Source of the DNA: Taenia hydatigena
Taxonomy: Eukaryota > Platyhelminthes > Cestoda > Cyclophyllidea > Taeniidae
Length of the DNA: 64,000 nt
Reading direction: 5' to 3'
NCBI GenBank assembly: GCA_036345935.2
Contig: JADWOT020000007.1
Coordinates: 1,766,971-1,830,970 of the forward strand
The notes under the pieces are model-generated. The model was not told the DNA's origin and did no database searches. It saw only the letters and a list, made by a program, of their open reading frames with translations. Positions within the stretch are counted from its first letter, which is position 1, and each line of letters begins with the position of its first letter. Positions 23,696 to 35,652 of this stretch are shown piece by piece. Made by a program: the position numbers and the translations under genes.

Positions 23696-24814
23696 ATTTT
23701 TACCGATCCAGGCAACAATAAGTATACTTTCGAACTTCAGTCACATGCAATGCTGCTTAATGGATGCCTGCCAGGATCGGATTATACTTTCACCCAACAT
23801 TTAGTATCATCCAAGCAATTATTTAAATTTACGACTATACGAGAATAAAAAAGCACTTGGTAAGGAAAAGCTGTGCAAAATGTGGGTGCTAAAATGGGAT
23901 ACAGTAACCAACAAGCAGGCAGTAAGAGCATAAGGTAACGAATCTAATCACAGAGATTCACAATTTAAAGCCTATTAAAAACCGCGCTGCTTCTGGCATC
24001 TCTGTTTTATTCTCGATGCTACAACAAGAAACAATTGTTTTGCAATGAATGTTTTGCGGCATGGAAACCCGTGGGAGACAGGTTAACCGATTTCATTGGA
24101 ACTCACAAAATTACGCCTGGCTTTGGACGCAGATGTCTTGTTGATGCGATGGAAAAGTATCACCTATCATCATAGAGAACAATATGTAGTGGATGGTTGA
24201 ATTTGGACGAACTTGCAGCAAAGGGACGATTGAACTCGCATTAACTAGTGTTTTCGTGGTAGACAGACGGGAACCAGATAGACAATTATGCGGTAAAAAA
24301 GTGGGACGAGAAAACCAAAAAAGAATGCGAACAAAATAATAGGCCAATGTAGCTTCCATAAACTGCGCACTTTACTTAAGTCACATGTATTGACAGTTCA
24401 GATGGGATTAACTCTGCGCAGGGCAGCTGCCATCCTCACTTCGTTGATCGCTAATTAACTCTGAGTTGAGCATAAGCTAAGTATTCAAATTAAATGGCTA
24501 GATCCGTGAGGGCTCACTGCAGAAGCAACGGCAGTGACAAAAACTCAATGTGAAGTTCAGCACAACTGCACTGCTAAAATGATAGCTAAGGAAATCCTAA
24601 GGAATCTCCTGAGGTCTGCAAACACAATGCTTTTATTCTCTAGGCTACCTTCGGATAAATATTTCTGCTAAAATCACTCAATAGTCAGAGCGATGTTTGA
24701 TCGTTGGTAAACTCTAGATCTATCCTACCCCAGCACTGTCTCCACAGAATGCAACGCAGTCACCAGACAGCGTTCAAAGTTGCGAATGTGTCACATCATC
24801 TTTGATTTTGTCTT
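23696..24814. other. Stretch without a supported gene
   Basis: A short frame at about 24040-24085 (+) reads NECFAAWKPVGD and ends at a donor-like AG|GTTAAC; it could be a small exon but has no partner. The rest shows nothing recognisable. Confidence 0.3.
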
Positions 24815-25085
24815 GCAATCAACTGCAAGCTGCAGGAAGACCTATTGCAAGCAAAGCAGAGGGGTGGCCAGAGTGAACGCTGAAGCAGAAGCACAGTCAG
24901 AAGAAAGGAATAGATTGTTTAAACCCACCGGGTATGAAGGGCCTTCGCGTCAGGCACCTGGCAGGCAGATGCACGCGGACCCAAAGCAGGCGCATATCTC
25001 CCCCCACAGTGGCGGAATACGTCGAGTATTCCGTCTACCTCCGAAGGTAGTTGCTTGCGACGACGTTGGAGACAATCGAATTAGG
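24815..25085 (+). repeat. Dispersed repeat R4, copy 1
   Basis: It aligns with 28800-29070 in the same orientation. Shared landmarks are CAGAGTGAACGCTGAAGCAG against CACAGTGAACGCTAGAGGAG, ACCGGGTATGAAGG against GCCGGGTATGGGTG, and GACGTTGGAGACAA against GACGTTGGGGACAA. A 131-codon plus-strand frame (24780-25175) covers this copy, but the frame is broken in copy 2. Confidence 0.6.
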
Positions 25086-26639
25086 CATGCAATCCAATTT
25101 TCAACATCATCGAAAAGGTACCCGGACAGACCAATTTATTGGACATTGTGGTTGAGAGCAGCTACAGCTGCGTAAAAGCATCAAGGCATGTTTTATTCTC
25201 ATTTAAGGAATTAATAATAAAAAACGCCCCATAAGGAAAAGTCACTTCATAAACTTGGCTTTCTGCCGTTGAGTCAAGAGTAATTAGTGATAACTCTTCC
25301 CACCCGCGAGCAACGTGTTTCCTTCTAAATAAAGACGTCGCCTGTTTGCAACGTGCAACCACAAGTAAGAAACTGCAGCAAAGGAACGATAGCGCCGTAG
25401 TGAAAAGTATTCCATTTGGCTTTATTTGTGAAAGTGAAAAATTAAGTTAACAAATGACGAAATTGAAGAACTTTACAAAATGTGAGAAATGCATTGATTT
25501 TTTTTCAAATTAGCTCCTTTCTACACCTAGCCATGTAAAATCCAACCTAGACGAAGTGATCGGGCAGTATAACTGCAGCACTTGAATGCAACTTTAAGTC
25601 GGCTTTTTAAAATCGAAAAATTTTGCATTCAAGAGGAAGTGTTGGATTAATCCTTTGCATAAAAAGTTATTCAGTAGAATGGAGAACCAAAATGACAAGA
25701 ATTCACAGTGGCATTTAGAGTTTAATGGCCACCAAGGGGACGTTTACATCCGCATATGACGTGTTGGCTCATAAACACGTTTCATTGACAAACTGTGCTT
25801 AATTATTGTCAACGGGCTCAGATTTGATGCCTCCGCCATCCGCGCGCATTATCACAGTTGTCTGGTACATGGATTAAGAGTATGCTGCGAATGGCTGGAG
25901 AGTCCAAACACATGGTAAACAACAAAGCCCCACCACTTCGCTAGTAGCCGCCTTATGAAAGTAGACAGCATGTCTCATACTTCATTCATTGGTCTAGTAA
26001 AATAAAGCACAAAAGCCTCCAGTAAAAATCAAAGCCTGTCAAAAGCAGAAATGGTTTACCTACTTAGTTGCAAAGTCTAAGACTCAATCGCCATACAATA
26101 TGCCATTAGTTGTAATGTTGGCAGTTAGGCGAAAGCTTCAGCAGACAGGTGTAAAACTTGCAATGAAAAATACGTTTCGCGTCACCTTCTTGCAAAATAA
26201 GACAACCTAGCCTATGCAACTATTTCTGCTTTCTACGTTTCAGGGTGGATGGGAGGGATAGATACGATATAAAACATCCCCGTTTCTCATTATAAATACA
26301 AGGTCTTACTTAAGTATTGGCACTAGCAAAAGTGAGGACGCACCCGTAACCACTGCAACAAGGCTGCGGGTTTCGCTTCTCCGAGCGTCAGACATTTCAA
26401 TGCCGTTTGAAATCGAAATCACTCTAAGTGCAAATAATGAGGCGAATGCATGGCACGCCAAAACCGTAATGACACTCCTTCCTTCCAATGCGAATGCTGC
26501 CTTTCCAAAATATTTCTTGACAAAATGGGAAAAAAGCAAATGAACACAGCCAGTGATGGCTGATACGGAAAATCAATAAAGCACTTAGCGCCCGGAATCT
26601 TCTAACCTCGATAACCTTGCAAGTCGAAGCCATCTAGCT
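25086..26639. other. Stretch with only weak coding candidates
   Basis: The best frame is 26306-26539 (-), 77 codons, containing ALEGRSVITVLACHAFASLF and SLVAVVTGASSLLLVPILK. It lacks splice support. A short plus-strand frame near 25820-25875 reads SDLMPPPSARIITVVW and stops. Confidence 0.25.
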
Positions 26640-27345
26640 GTCTGCCCCCACGACTTCAGTCACCTTAGCCACCTCGTCTCTTCTATAATAACTGGCTTCC
26701 TTCATTGCACAAACGCTTTGCCACGCCTACCTGTTTTATGATCTCTCCGGTATGTAGGTCTAATCACTCCAGAAAACTGCTTCCACGTTTCTACTCAAAC
26801 TTCTCCTAGTCTCCAAGACCCATTAATCTCATACCAAATACCCATTCATCCGCACCATTCCTCCCAAATTACTGGTGCTCCTTACGCCAAAGTCTCATTG
26901 CCTGCATATCTGCCCCGGTTCCACCAAGTATCTAAATCCTCTGCATATTTGCATTCATCTAACCATCTGATTCCCTTTATTTTAGAACTCATTTCTGTAT
27001 GAAGCACAGTGCCTTTCCAAGTTGTAGTTTGCATAAATTTAAGGCCATTTTCTCGGCTCGTCTGTCTCAGTTTCTGCTCAGATTTCCCTTTTTCGCAAGC
27101 CGAAAGCCTTAGCCTGTACTTTTCACTCCAGTTCGGATGATATTTCCTGGCTATTATTCCATATGGACGCAATTCGCTACCGATCACTCTCTACTTCTGC
27201 TTTTCTAATTCCTGCTGCCCAAAAATGCACATCCACCAGTCTGCTATAAGATCCCTCTCGGTAATTCCATTTTCTGTCACCCTAGAACCTAATTCTTTAC
27301 AAAACTGCCCCTGGTCAAATCAGATTTCTTGATTTTACTGCTCCA
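26640..27345 (-). pseudogene. Purine-rich minus-strand reading frame with scattered stops
   Basis: On the minus strand one frame can be followed leftwards from about 27345: FCKELGSRVTENGITERDL, a TAG near 27190, then 101 open codons (26882-27187) containing PYGIIARKYHPNWSEKYRLR and GIRWLDECKYAEDLDTWW. It continues past TAA in the same frame with PVIWEEWCG, WKQFSGVIRPTYRRD and further TGA stops. Trp- and charge-rich peptides in one frame over about 700 bases suggest a decayed coding region, perhaps a transposable-element protein. A purine-rich strand has fewer stops by chance, so this could also be compositional. Confidence 0.3.
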
Positions 27346-28799
27346 CATCCTGTCTCGCCATAACCTTCTACTCTGCTTATTTCTTAGTTCCTTCCCCAAA
27401 CACAATCCATTTTAGTCCAGAACGTGGATCCTCTAAGTGGCCACCTCAGTTCCTTTGCAGTCCCCTGGCCTCCATCTTCCATGATCCGAATCCACTGCGC
27501 ACTTTGCCTCCACGTTTACCACCACCAGCTCCCACTACTAGCGAATCTGGTTTTACGACCGATCCGCCTCGTATCCCTCCAGTTATCTACCTCTGTCACT
27601 CCAAGATCTGACCCTCTATGTATCTACTTCAATTCCTTCGGTTTCTATAAGCCCCATTATTGCAGAAACAAACAAACCATCCATCTTCCTACCTTGCAAT
27701 TCAATTAACTTAATTAATTCGTTCCCATCATTTCAAGTACTTTTCCCAGTTCCCCTGAGGCATCTAGTGCCCACTGCTCCATTAATTAATCTTTTGTCAC
27801 CAGACCTTTCCACTCCAATGTTGAGCGTATGCCTACTCACACAAATTGGGCGGCAGAGAGGAGGTTGAGGATGAGAAATAAACAGAAAAGAAGTAAATGC
27901 ATGTAGGGCCAAGGAAATAGAGACGGATACTGAGCAAGTACAAACTAAATACCATGTGAGTGAATTCACAGAAAAATGGACAAGTCGAAAGGTAACAGGT
28001 TTATCACTTGCCCGTCCCCAACGTTTTGCGTGAAGCCTTAATATATTCCTGCTGTCGGTGAGGTGGAAAGGACTTGCGTCTCGTCTCGAAATAAGTTTCA
28101 AGTGACACTCCTCGTTTTCGGCGAACGCCACACGGCCACTCACCGCCTGTCGTAATGGTGAGGGGATGACTCATTCGCCACAAGCGACTGTCACGACGCC
28201 AATCGATATGGGGACTAATGCGCGGGAGGCGAAGGGGGCTGGGCACGAGGAATGGCCGTGGCTAGACCTGGGTCCAGCGATAGTCGATGGTACCCCCTAT
28301 CCAATGTCTGGGACAACGGCATATGAACTTCACTAATGCGCTTAAAGCAGTGCTAAAGCAACTGAGCAGCCCAAACGTGTGAGTTATTCAATTATTTTAT
28401 AATTCCTTTTGTTTGTTAAAAGAAGGTATCAAGTTAGTTTTAGGAGCCGTTTGTTTCTGCGGCTATGAATTAAGTTAAAAATGAACCAGTGGTGCTTTGT
28501 GCTGCATAGTGGCGAATCAAGCTGCAGGAAAATGGGAAGGGCGAGGGGGTAGGCAACAAAGGGAGCAGAAGAAATGAAGCAAGCAGAACGCTTTCTCGCG
28601 TCCATCCTCCATGACCCATTACCTCTACTTCTCCAAGTGCAGGTTTCCAATTATTCCAGACATCAGATAATCACGTACAAGGCATAACAAAGTAGTCGCG
28701 ATGCAAACGTGTAATAAACACGAAGGTGGTCAGTCCTATACCTATTTGTTTACTCCTTGAAGCAGTCTTCGCGCAGAATTGGGTCGCGATTAGAAGGAT
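27346..28799. other. Stretch with strand-biased composition, no firm gene
   Basis: 27350-27800 continues the pyrimidine-rich plus strand. GC-rich minus-strand frames at 27733-28143 and 28004-28246 overlap in different frames, and neither has clear splice support. Confidence 0.3.
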
Positions 28800-29070
28800 G
28801 ATGCATTGCAATTGCTGATGCGGTTGTCGCCGCACGCAAAACAAGGAGGTGATCACAGTGAACGCTAGAGGAGACGCACAAAGATAGGCAGATGGTAAGA
28901 AAGTAAGCACTGCGCAAACTCGCCGGGTATGGGTGGACATTTGAGACAGCCTGCAGGTAGACAGATGGCTCGCTACGCCGCCAAAAGTTGACGGTGGTGA
29001 CGAAGCATTATGCACCACCACCGATGATGACTGCGCGCTAAGACGTTGGGGACAACGTCTGTGGACAAAA
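28800..29070 (+). repeat. Dispersed repeat R4, copy 2
   Basis: Partner of 24815-25085. The 140-codon minus-strand frame over 28671-29093 is not matched by an open minus frame in copy 1, so it is probably chance. Confidence 0.6.
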
Positions 29071-29084
29071 ACCCCTATGTCCAA

Positions 29085-29680
29085 TATCGCCAAAAGCGTA
29101 TTAGGGAGAGGCCAACTTATGTGTAAGGTTTATGAGAGTACTCACAATTGCGTAAATTGCAGCGATTCATGCATCGTCTCTGTTTTTCGAAGTCAAACAT
29201 CAAATATGCGCCCCAGCAGGGAAAGTCTATTTTCTCAACTTGGTTTCCTACTGCTAAGACAAAAATGTTCAGTAATGAATCTTCTCCCGCTGAGTTCAGC
29301 GCCTTTTTCCCCATAGAAAGTAGTCACTTATTTGAGCCATTGGCGCTAATGTAATGAAGTTGCGGTAAAGAACAGCAGCAGCGCGAGGATTTATGTTCGA
29401 CTTAGCTCCAAACAATGAAAGTTCGGAATTGAGTTCGACGATGATTGACTAGACCCGAAACTCCTGTGCCCAATATCACTAGAAGGGTATCAGGGAGAGG
29501 CTAAGTTATGTGCAAGCTTGTTAAGAGTACCCACGATTGGGTGAATCGCAGCAAGGTATGCATCATCCTTGTTTCATCAGATATGTTCCTCAGCTGGAAA
29601 AAAAGATCCATTTTAAACTCGGTTTTCTTCTGCCACTACAAGAATGACCATCACAACTCTACCCTACCACGCCTTGCCTT
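29085..29680 (+). repeat. Tandem direct duplication (two units of about 200 bp, about 385 bp apart)
   Basis: 29072-29275 and 29460-29650 align in the same orientation. TAGGGAGAGGCCAACTTATG corresponds to CAGGGAGAGGCTAAGTTATG, and the similarity continues through GAGTACTCACAATTGCGTAA versus GAGTACCCACGATTGGGTGA. By eye about 70 percent identical. Confidence 0.6.
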
Positions 29681-30424
29681 CCTTCAGCATCTTAGTTATG
29701 GTAAAATGTTGGGGCTGAATACCGGCACCACGGAAAAGCTGCTTGGCAGTCACTGCATGGCGAATCCAGAAACGGGTTCATATTCCTAGAACTGTATGAG
29801 GACTAGGGCCTGGCGGATTCACAACAGGGGTGGGTGGGCCCCTTGTGAAGGTGCGATTTCGCCAGTCTGCATAATGGGAGTAGTGGTTCCAAACGATGGA
29901 TCGCCTAAGCATGGCATCGCTTTTATGCTCCTTTACTGCTGAGCTGCGTTGCATGCATTCTGCCTGAATGATTTGACTTCGTTCAGGTCAATTGCATTTA
30001 GGAGGAGTGTGACACTCATTCAAGTTAATTATTTTAAAAGCCAAAAATCCAGATAAATAAATTTTAAAATCATCATGGCCATCAAATTAATCTTTGACGT
30101 AAGGGAATAGACGAGTTAAGTAGATCATAGCGCCATTTGCGATTTTCGCTCTAGGTGAAACATACTGCGAGAGTGGTCTATCCCCTCCGCCTCTGGCACT
30201 CTAGGTACCATCGTCAACCTCAGGCTTAAATCGAAGTAGCACACATAGACGCGTGCTCCTTGCATACCTCACATTTCGACATTCATTTCTTTGAGGAACT
30301 TCAGCCACTTGATCGAGCTTTTTATGTATCTTTACATGTTGTCAAGATTACACTCATTTATGTGCTATTCCTGTTGATGCAGCTACTAGTTTTTGTGTTA
30401 CCGCCATAGCGGTAACATGATAAG
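29681..30424. other. Stretch without a supported gene
   Basis: No exon with paired splice sites and no shared repeat was seen. Confidence 0.35.
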
Positions 30425-31135
30425 AAGTGGTCCCACCTTTCGCACTTCCTATTAATGCTCTATAATTTTGAATGGTGCATAAAACTCTATTTAGCTGGCA
30501 AGCTCTGCAAAATAATCGTTACTGAGCTTGCTGAACTGCGGGATATCGGACTTAAGTTAAGTCCTAAATGCTTACCTCGTAAATTGTTCAATTTTTTCCC
30601 CAAAGTAGCATGCTGTGTGCGACATCAGCCAATCCTATCCACCTCTCACTCAATTCAAGGTAATTTGCGTAGCCGTGTGTTTGACAAATAACCTTATGAT
30701 ACCTCCCATGCTGCACTAATTTCAAGGCAGATGACAAGCAAGCCAACGGGTTAATTCAACTTCAAAGCTGCAGGTGGGTCATGATTGTGTGGATCACCAG
30801 GCTAATATGCTTACCAAGAAAAAACACACTCGTGAAATTGGGAAAAAGGGGTAGTGGTGGTAGTTTAGTCTGATTTGCTGTGTACAAAGGAATGTGATAT
30901 TGCTGATGGTGCAGGGTCCCGAGGCATACAAAGTATTACAAGTTGTGGTGGTGGTGGTGGTTCCACCGGGACTAGGTGGGAGGGATATAGTCTAGACCTC
31001 GATGTGACGCTGATGAAAGCGGTAGGCATTGATCCAAATATCTGCCAAATCCACGGTGAAGTGAAAGCGAGAGAAGATAATGGGAGGCAAGGAGAGGTGG
31101 TTTATTATCTTCAATGCGAGGTCTGTATAGTATGA
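30425..31135 (+). CDS. Two phase-matched exons of an unknown gene
   Basis: Exon 1 (30425-30659) opens after ATAAG and stays open for 78 codons (for example WSHLSHFLLMLYNFEWCIKL and IVTELAELRDIGLKLSP) to a strong donor, CAAG|GTAATT, in phase 1. Exon 2 starts at 30915 after GATGGTGCAG with exactly the two bases needed. It encodes a Gly run from a GGT repeat (30944-30961), then WEGYSLDLDVTLMKAVGIDP, and ends at TAG 31133, or at a donor GAG|GTGGTT near 31096. The acceptor of exon 1 is weak. Phase agreement has a one-in-three chance of being coincidence. No domain is recognised. Confidence 0.35.
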
Positions 31136-31357
31136 CTGAAAGATTTCGTAATTCTCTGCGTGATTCAATCCAAAGATATTGACAGCCCGCATAGTGAAAT
31201 GGGTCTCACAAAATCTTGAACTTGAAACAGAACACTCTGATGACAAGTAGGATATGAAGCAGATTCATGATTCCTAAACGTGGTCGTAACTGAGACTAGC
31301 GAGCAGATTAAGCCATTTTTCTAATCTTTTTCTTGGCAGAAGACAAACCCACCAAGA

Positions 31358-31537
31358 TTATAGTTGTGTTATAACACAGGTCTCTGCGTTGTCGGATTCG
31401 CGATTGCTTGCATTGCTTGGGCTATGCGCTCTGTGTTGTACGTAACCGATGAGTTGAAACATCTTGTGGAACATAACACCCGCAATCAGGCTGCACTCCA
31501 CTCCACAGGGAATTAATTGGCACACAAATGTCGCGGC
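31358..31537 (-). CDS. Possible terminal exon on the minus strand
   Basis: A very good acceptor on the minus strand (TGTTTTTAGCTCTTTGCCATTCTCAG) leads straight into 59 open codons containing TFVCQLIPCGVECSLIAGVM and ending in TAA. Donor-like TAC|GTACAA about 96 bases in is an alternative end. No AATAAA was found just downstream. The frame continues open upstream to 31675, but that part looks like intron. Product unknown; Cys-rich and moderately hydrophobic. Confidence 0.35.
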   Translation of the reverse strand, partial: AATFVCQLIPCGVECSLIAGVMFHKMFQLIGYVQHRAHSPSNASNRESDNAETCVITQL

Positions 31538-31675
31538 CTGAGAATGGCAAAGAGCTAAAAACACAAGCAAAATTAAACAATATTGTGAGTTTTGACAAGG
31601 GAAGAACAAAAACATAGGCTTAGTTCCAATGTTTGCTTTTGAAGCAACCACCAGCTTCGATTTTCGCTCTGACAC

Positions 31676-33908
31676 ATTACTGTTTGACGAACACTCAGAT
31701 AGCTTCGTTGCGGAATAATCTAACGGTGTTTTGGATATATTCTAGGATAGTCTACACCAACTACAGAAGGTGGACTCGCAAATAGGCATGTTTATTTATA
31801 CCGAAGTTTACTTGCGCTGCGCTATTTATGTGAATGATCGCTACACCTAGCCTGTCACTAGCAGCCCTATGGTCGCCTTTGAAAGTAAAAACACTGCTCT
31901 TGTAATTAAGGCTATTAGTAAGCACACCCTCTTTCACAATTACGCCACCAGCGTCTCCAGTTGGCGTTGCTATCAGTGACGATAGAACTGGTCCCTAACA
32001 TGCGAACCGGAAGTGGGTCATGCTAAATGACCAAATTATGATACCACCCATTAATATGATCCAACTTTGAAAAGGACTCAAGAAATTGCATTCATTTTGC
32101 AAAAACAGTCGGCGTTTGTGCCTTTAAAATGTATGTGGGCCAATTTAAGTTCATGAAACCGGGATGCACGTATATGTAAGAAGATCATCCTCTTCTCAAC
32201 CCCACAATTTTGGTTAGCCTTACAATGCTAATGGGCGTACACGTACCCATTATAAACAACCATCTTCACGTTTCGGTCATGTAGCTTTGTGCATCGCAGC
32301 CACTGCAGCCCAATTTGTGCGTCCATTTGTCATAGGATACCTTCCATGTGAATACTCAAGAATCATTCATTCTGGTTGCTTAAATTCAAAAACATTTTGT
32401 AATAATCGTGCTTCTTAATGCATTCGATGCTTTTAAATAGATTCGTAATTAATTAACAAGTCCATAGTCATCAAGGAGCGGATTACGGCTTACGATGGAT
32501 GGTTTTGCTTTTATCTGATCCTTCATTTTAGTGTCTCACGGTGCTGCAATTCACGTTTGCTTCAAACAAAGTGCAACTGGAACCTATTTTCTGAACATTT
32601 ATGACCTAGATGTTAAAAACTGGCACTTCATTACCCTACATTAAACCTCTTCGGATTATATTCCAAGACCATGGGCATTCCAAATTGTAAGTGAGTCAGG
32701 CAGAGCGAATCAAGAGTAGCCTCTGCATAACTTTTTTAGTAAGTCACATTTTATTCAGCCGAACCTTTGCTGGCAATCTTATCTTTAAATTGAAAAGGTG
32801 CAAAAAATAGCATGACTTCTTACATTTGCTAATACCCTACATTAATGCCATTTAAAAGAGAAGAATTTGCCATTTTGAAGAGAATACAATTCTTTGTGGA
32901 AAACAAACACCACTTTTGGGAACGGCATTATTGAACTCACATTCGGGTCATTTTATTTCGCTCTTCCACTTTAAATGATGGAAGGCCTAACAGAAGGATG
33001 CCTTGGGGCGTAAATAGTCTTTCCACAAATAAACGCTGCCTTAGCAACGAATTCGTGGCCAAATTATGGATCAGTTTAATCATGTATTTTAAACTTTTAA
33101 TTAATGCCACCATTCTGATGAGCACTCTCACCTGATAGAGGATATTTGCCTGTCTGTCTGATTATCAGAGCGTTCGAAGGTACATGGCCAAGAAAATCCA
33201 AAAACTGCCTCCAAACCTACTCATGAAGCCATTTTAAATGAGTCATATAACTGCACAACACTCATTAAGACTCCGTAATTTGAGCATATTTTTGAACAAC
33301 TGATTAGGCTGCACTTACTTCTCACTGCTAATCAATGTAATCGACAGGCTGGAATCACTTTTTGAGTATTAGTATCATACTAGCATCAAAACGTCTTCTA
33401 ACGCTGTAAAGGAAGTAGTGTGCCAAGCTTCTACAACCCTGAAACGAAGCAGAGCGCGACTTGTAGAGGCAACAAACTCTACCACTTAATAGCAGAAGAT
33501 GAAAAGAGTGGTGTCGCACAGACGGATTGGCGTCCATCTAGTCCCCACAATGCTTCCATGTTATCCTTTGCACCCGCCACATAGGACCACAAAGCTGCAG
33601 CCAGTTATTGAAATAAACTGTTACGAAACTGCACCAAAACTGGAGCAACGTTATCGTGGTCGGACCTTAAGTATTGTAACTTTGTATTTAATCAGCTAAA
33701 TCCAACTGGTGCATTTGCATTGCAACATGCTCTGACCGGTCAAGGGGAACGTTTGTTGCCGTCGTCAGTAAATGGCACCGACAAGTTTGTTCAGCATTTC
33801 CAAATCTATCCTTAAATGTTAATCATGTCACTTTTCTCTAAGTTAAGGTTAGTTTAAAGCTGCATTCGCCCGCACAGGTGGCAGTCTGCTTCAAGCAAAA
33901 AAGGGTTG
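31676..33908. other. About 2.2 kb without a supported gene
   Basis: AT-rich. Frames of 60-66 codons at 32937-33131 (-), 33355-33537 (-) and 33499-33699 (+) lack splice support. No shared repeat was recognised. Confidence 0.35.
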
Positions 33909-34139
33909 CTACAGATAAAAGGCAGTTATATCTGAACTCTCTTCTTGAGTGGGCTTCTTCTTCTTCTTCTTCTTCTTCTTCGGAGGAGGAGGAGGAGGAG
34001 GAGGAGGAGGAGGTGGAAGGCCAGAGCCAAGAGTGAGCGATGTCTCAGTGCTAACTGCATCAGCAAGGCTGTGCCTTGTGCTGGTTGGGTGTGAATTCTT
34101 CTCTTCCGATGTGACCTCCTCCGCCACTGTGCTCAACCA
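33909..34139 (-). CDS. Possible terminal exon encoding a polyproline-polylysine tail
   Basis: Reading leftwards from the acceptor-like GTTTGGTTGTCAG (34140-34142), the frame gives STVAEEVTSEEKNSHPTSTR and SLADAVSTETSLTLGSGL, then about 12 Pro, about 9 Lys and a short acidic end before TAG. The Pro and Lys runs come from an adjoining GGA/CTT microsatellite. The flanking Ser/Thr/Glu-rich sequence looks like a disordered cytoplasmic tail. If real it would be a low-complexity C terminus; repeat-generated runs can also open a frame by chance. No poly(A) hexamer was found nearby. Confidence 0.35.
   Translation of the reverse strand, partial: WLSTVAEEVTSEEKNSHPTSTRHSLADAVSTETSLTLGSGLPPPPPPPPPPPPKKKKKKKKKPTQEESSDITAFYL
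33954..34013. repeat. Compound microsatellite (CTT)9 (GGA)10
   Basis: 33954-33981 is a CTT run directly followed by a GGA run at 33982-34013. On the minus strand these read as AAG and TCC/CCT triplets. Confidence 0.9.
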
Positions 34140-34429
34140 CTGACAACCAAACTGACAACGGACATGTGACTCAAAGTGAATCAAATAATGAACTTTTGAA
34201 TGTTGAAGGTCACCTACAGGCAAAACGAGTAGCGACGTGTTATGCTTCTGGCTAAGATCTTTTATCATCGGCTATAAATGCGTTGGTGTACGAGACACTA
34301 GTCAATCTCAATACAAAAACCATCCATTGGTGAGTGAGGAATTTCGGAAATGTGATGTAAAAAGCTGCGGTTAACTTGTCACTTGATTATGCTCCTATGT
34401 AAGCCATCTCGGATGATCCATTTGGTGAA

Positions 34430-34591
34430 CGAAAATTGGCTTCGAGTAATAAGCTCCTTCTCCATTACCAACCTTTGCTAAAATATATTCCTATGCAAGT
34501 GGTCAGAAGTACACAAAACATTAACTTCATCATCCCTCTAGGTATGCATGTGGACATGATGAAGTTAAATGAACACATGTGGGGTTTGATT
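34430..34591 (+). CDS. Possible exon, unknown
   Basis: The frame contains LASSNKLLLHYQPLLKYIP and NINFIIPLGMHVDMMKLNEH and could end at donor ATT|GTATGC at about 34591. The acceptor is unclear. It may belong with the 35653-35929 exon downstream. Confidence 0.2.
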
Positions 34592-34629
34592 GTATGCGTG
34601 GTACTTTGCAAAAAGCATCTTTGAGTTTT

Positions 34630-35652
34630 CCAGTACTGAAATTAACACAATTGAAATCCATTAGCGTCTCTAGGTCAAAAAATCAAGTACGAGCTGTCTT
34701 CATTTCTCTTTCGACTACTATACATGTACTCATGGTGTTTGTCAACAATGAGGCATGTAGCGACAAGCACTAGAAAGTCATCATTATGGAATGTGGTAAG
34801 TGAAGTAGTATGTCTCATCTCCACTTCCTCCCCTTCTCTCATCCTAGAGTTGAAATCGAGGTTATGCGGTGCATGCCATGAATTTACGGCTTGATCTGTG
34901 GAATTGGCCTCTTGAGGAGGCGATATATCTCAAACTCAGATTTTCGGCCTCCAATAATTGAGCGAAGGGTGGTAAGTGATTACGTCTGCAGTGCGGCTTT
35001 CACAAACAGAGAAAAATTGGCCCTCTGGAGGTTTCGCGGTGAATAAAATAAGGAAAGTGGGATGGCAAGTATTTTTGTCTCCTAGACGTTAGCTTGTCAA
35101 AAAGCAGGCTAGCTTGTCCTGCTCATATGGACATCAACTGAGGAATCGTGACACACTGGCTTTTTAGTTTCCTATAATCACCAAATTTGACATAAATGAA
35201 AGAAAATACCAATCCGCCCATTTCAATTTCGAGCTGTTTCAAATACAGAAGGCAGAGAAAGTTATTTTCTCGCATAAGGGCCAGCTCTAAATGATACGCC
35301 AGCAGAACCAGGATTTTGAACCACTTGTAAATGACATTTTACTCCTTAGCCACCAAATCAATGCTTACAGCTGGGTTTTACAGCTTTACTGCTGTGCCAA
35401 AAGTTGTGGAAACCAATAAAACAATTTTCCGTAAAAGCACTCATATTTTAGCAGTACTGTGACCATTTAAACGTTTTAAGCAAGTTAACAAATGTTACCA
35501 GGGGGGATAGTACGGTTAATTGACTACGTTGTGCTGATGAAATATTTCATGCGTTTGCATGATCGGGTATCGTCTACTGAAGAAGCAAGTAATCATTTAA
35601 GCAGCCATTCAAATGAATTGAGTAAGTAAACTTACTCGGTGGTACCTCAAAG
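34630..35652. other. Stretch without a supported gene
   Basis: A 64-codon frame at 34579-34773 is unsupported. No repeat or RNA was recognised. Confidence 0.3.

Noticed and set aside
28671..29093. 140-codon minus-strand ORF over repeat R4
   Set aside because: The partner copy at 24815-25085 does not keep this frame open, and there is no splice support.
33949..34143. Plus-strand ORF with polyphenylalanine and polyglycine
   Set aside because: The runs come from the same CTT/GGA microsatellite. The minus frame has the better flanking sequence and an acceptor.
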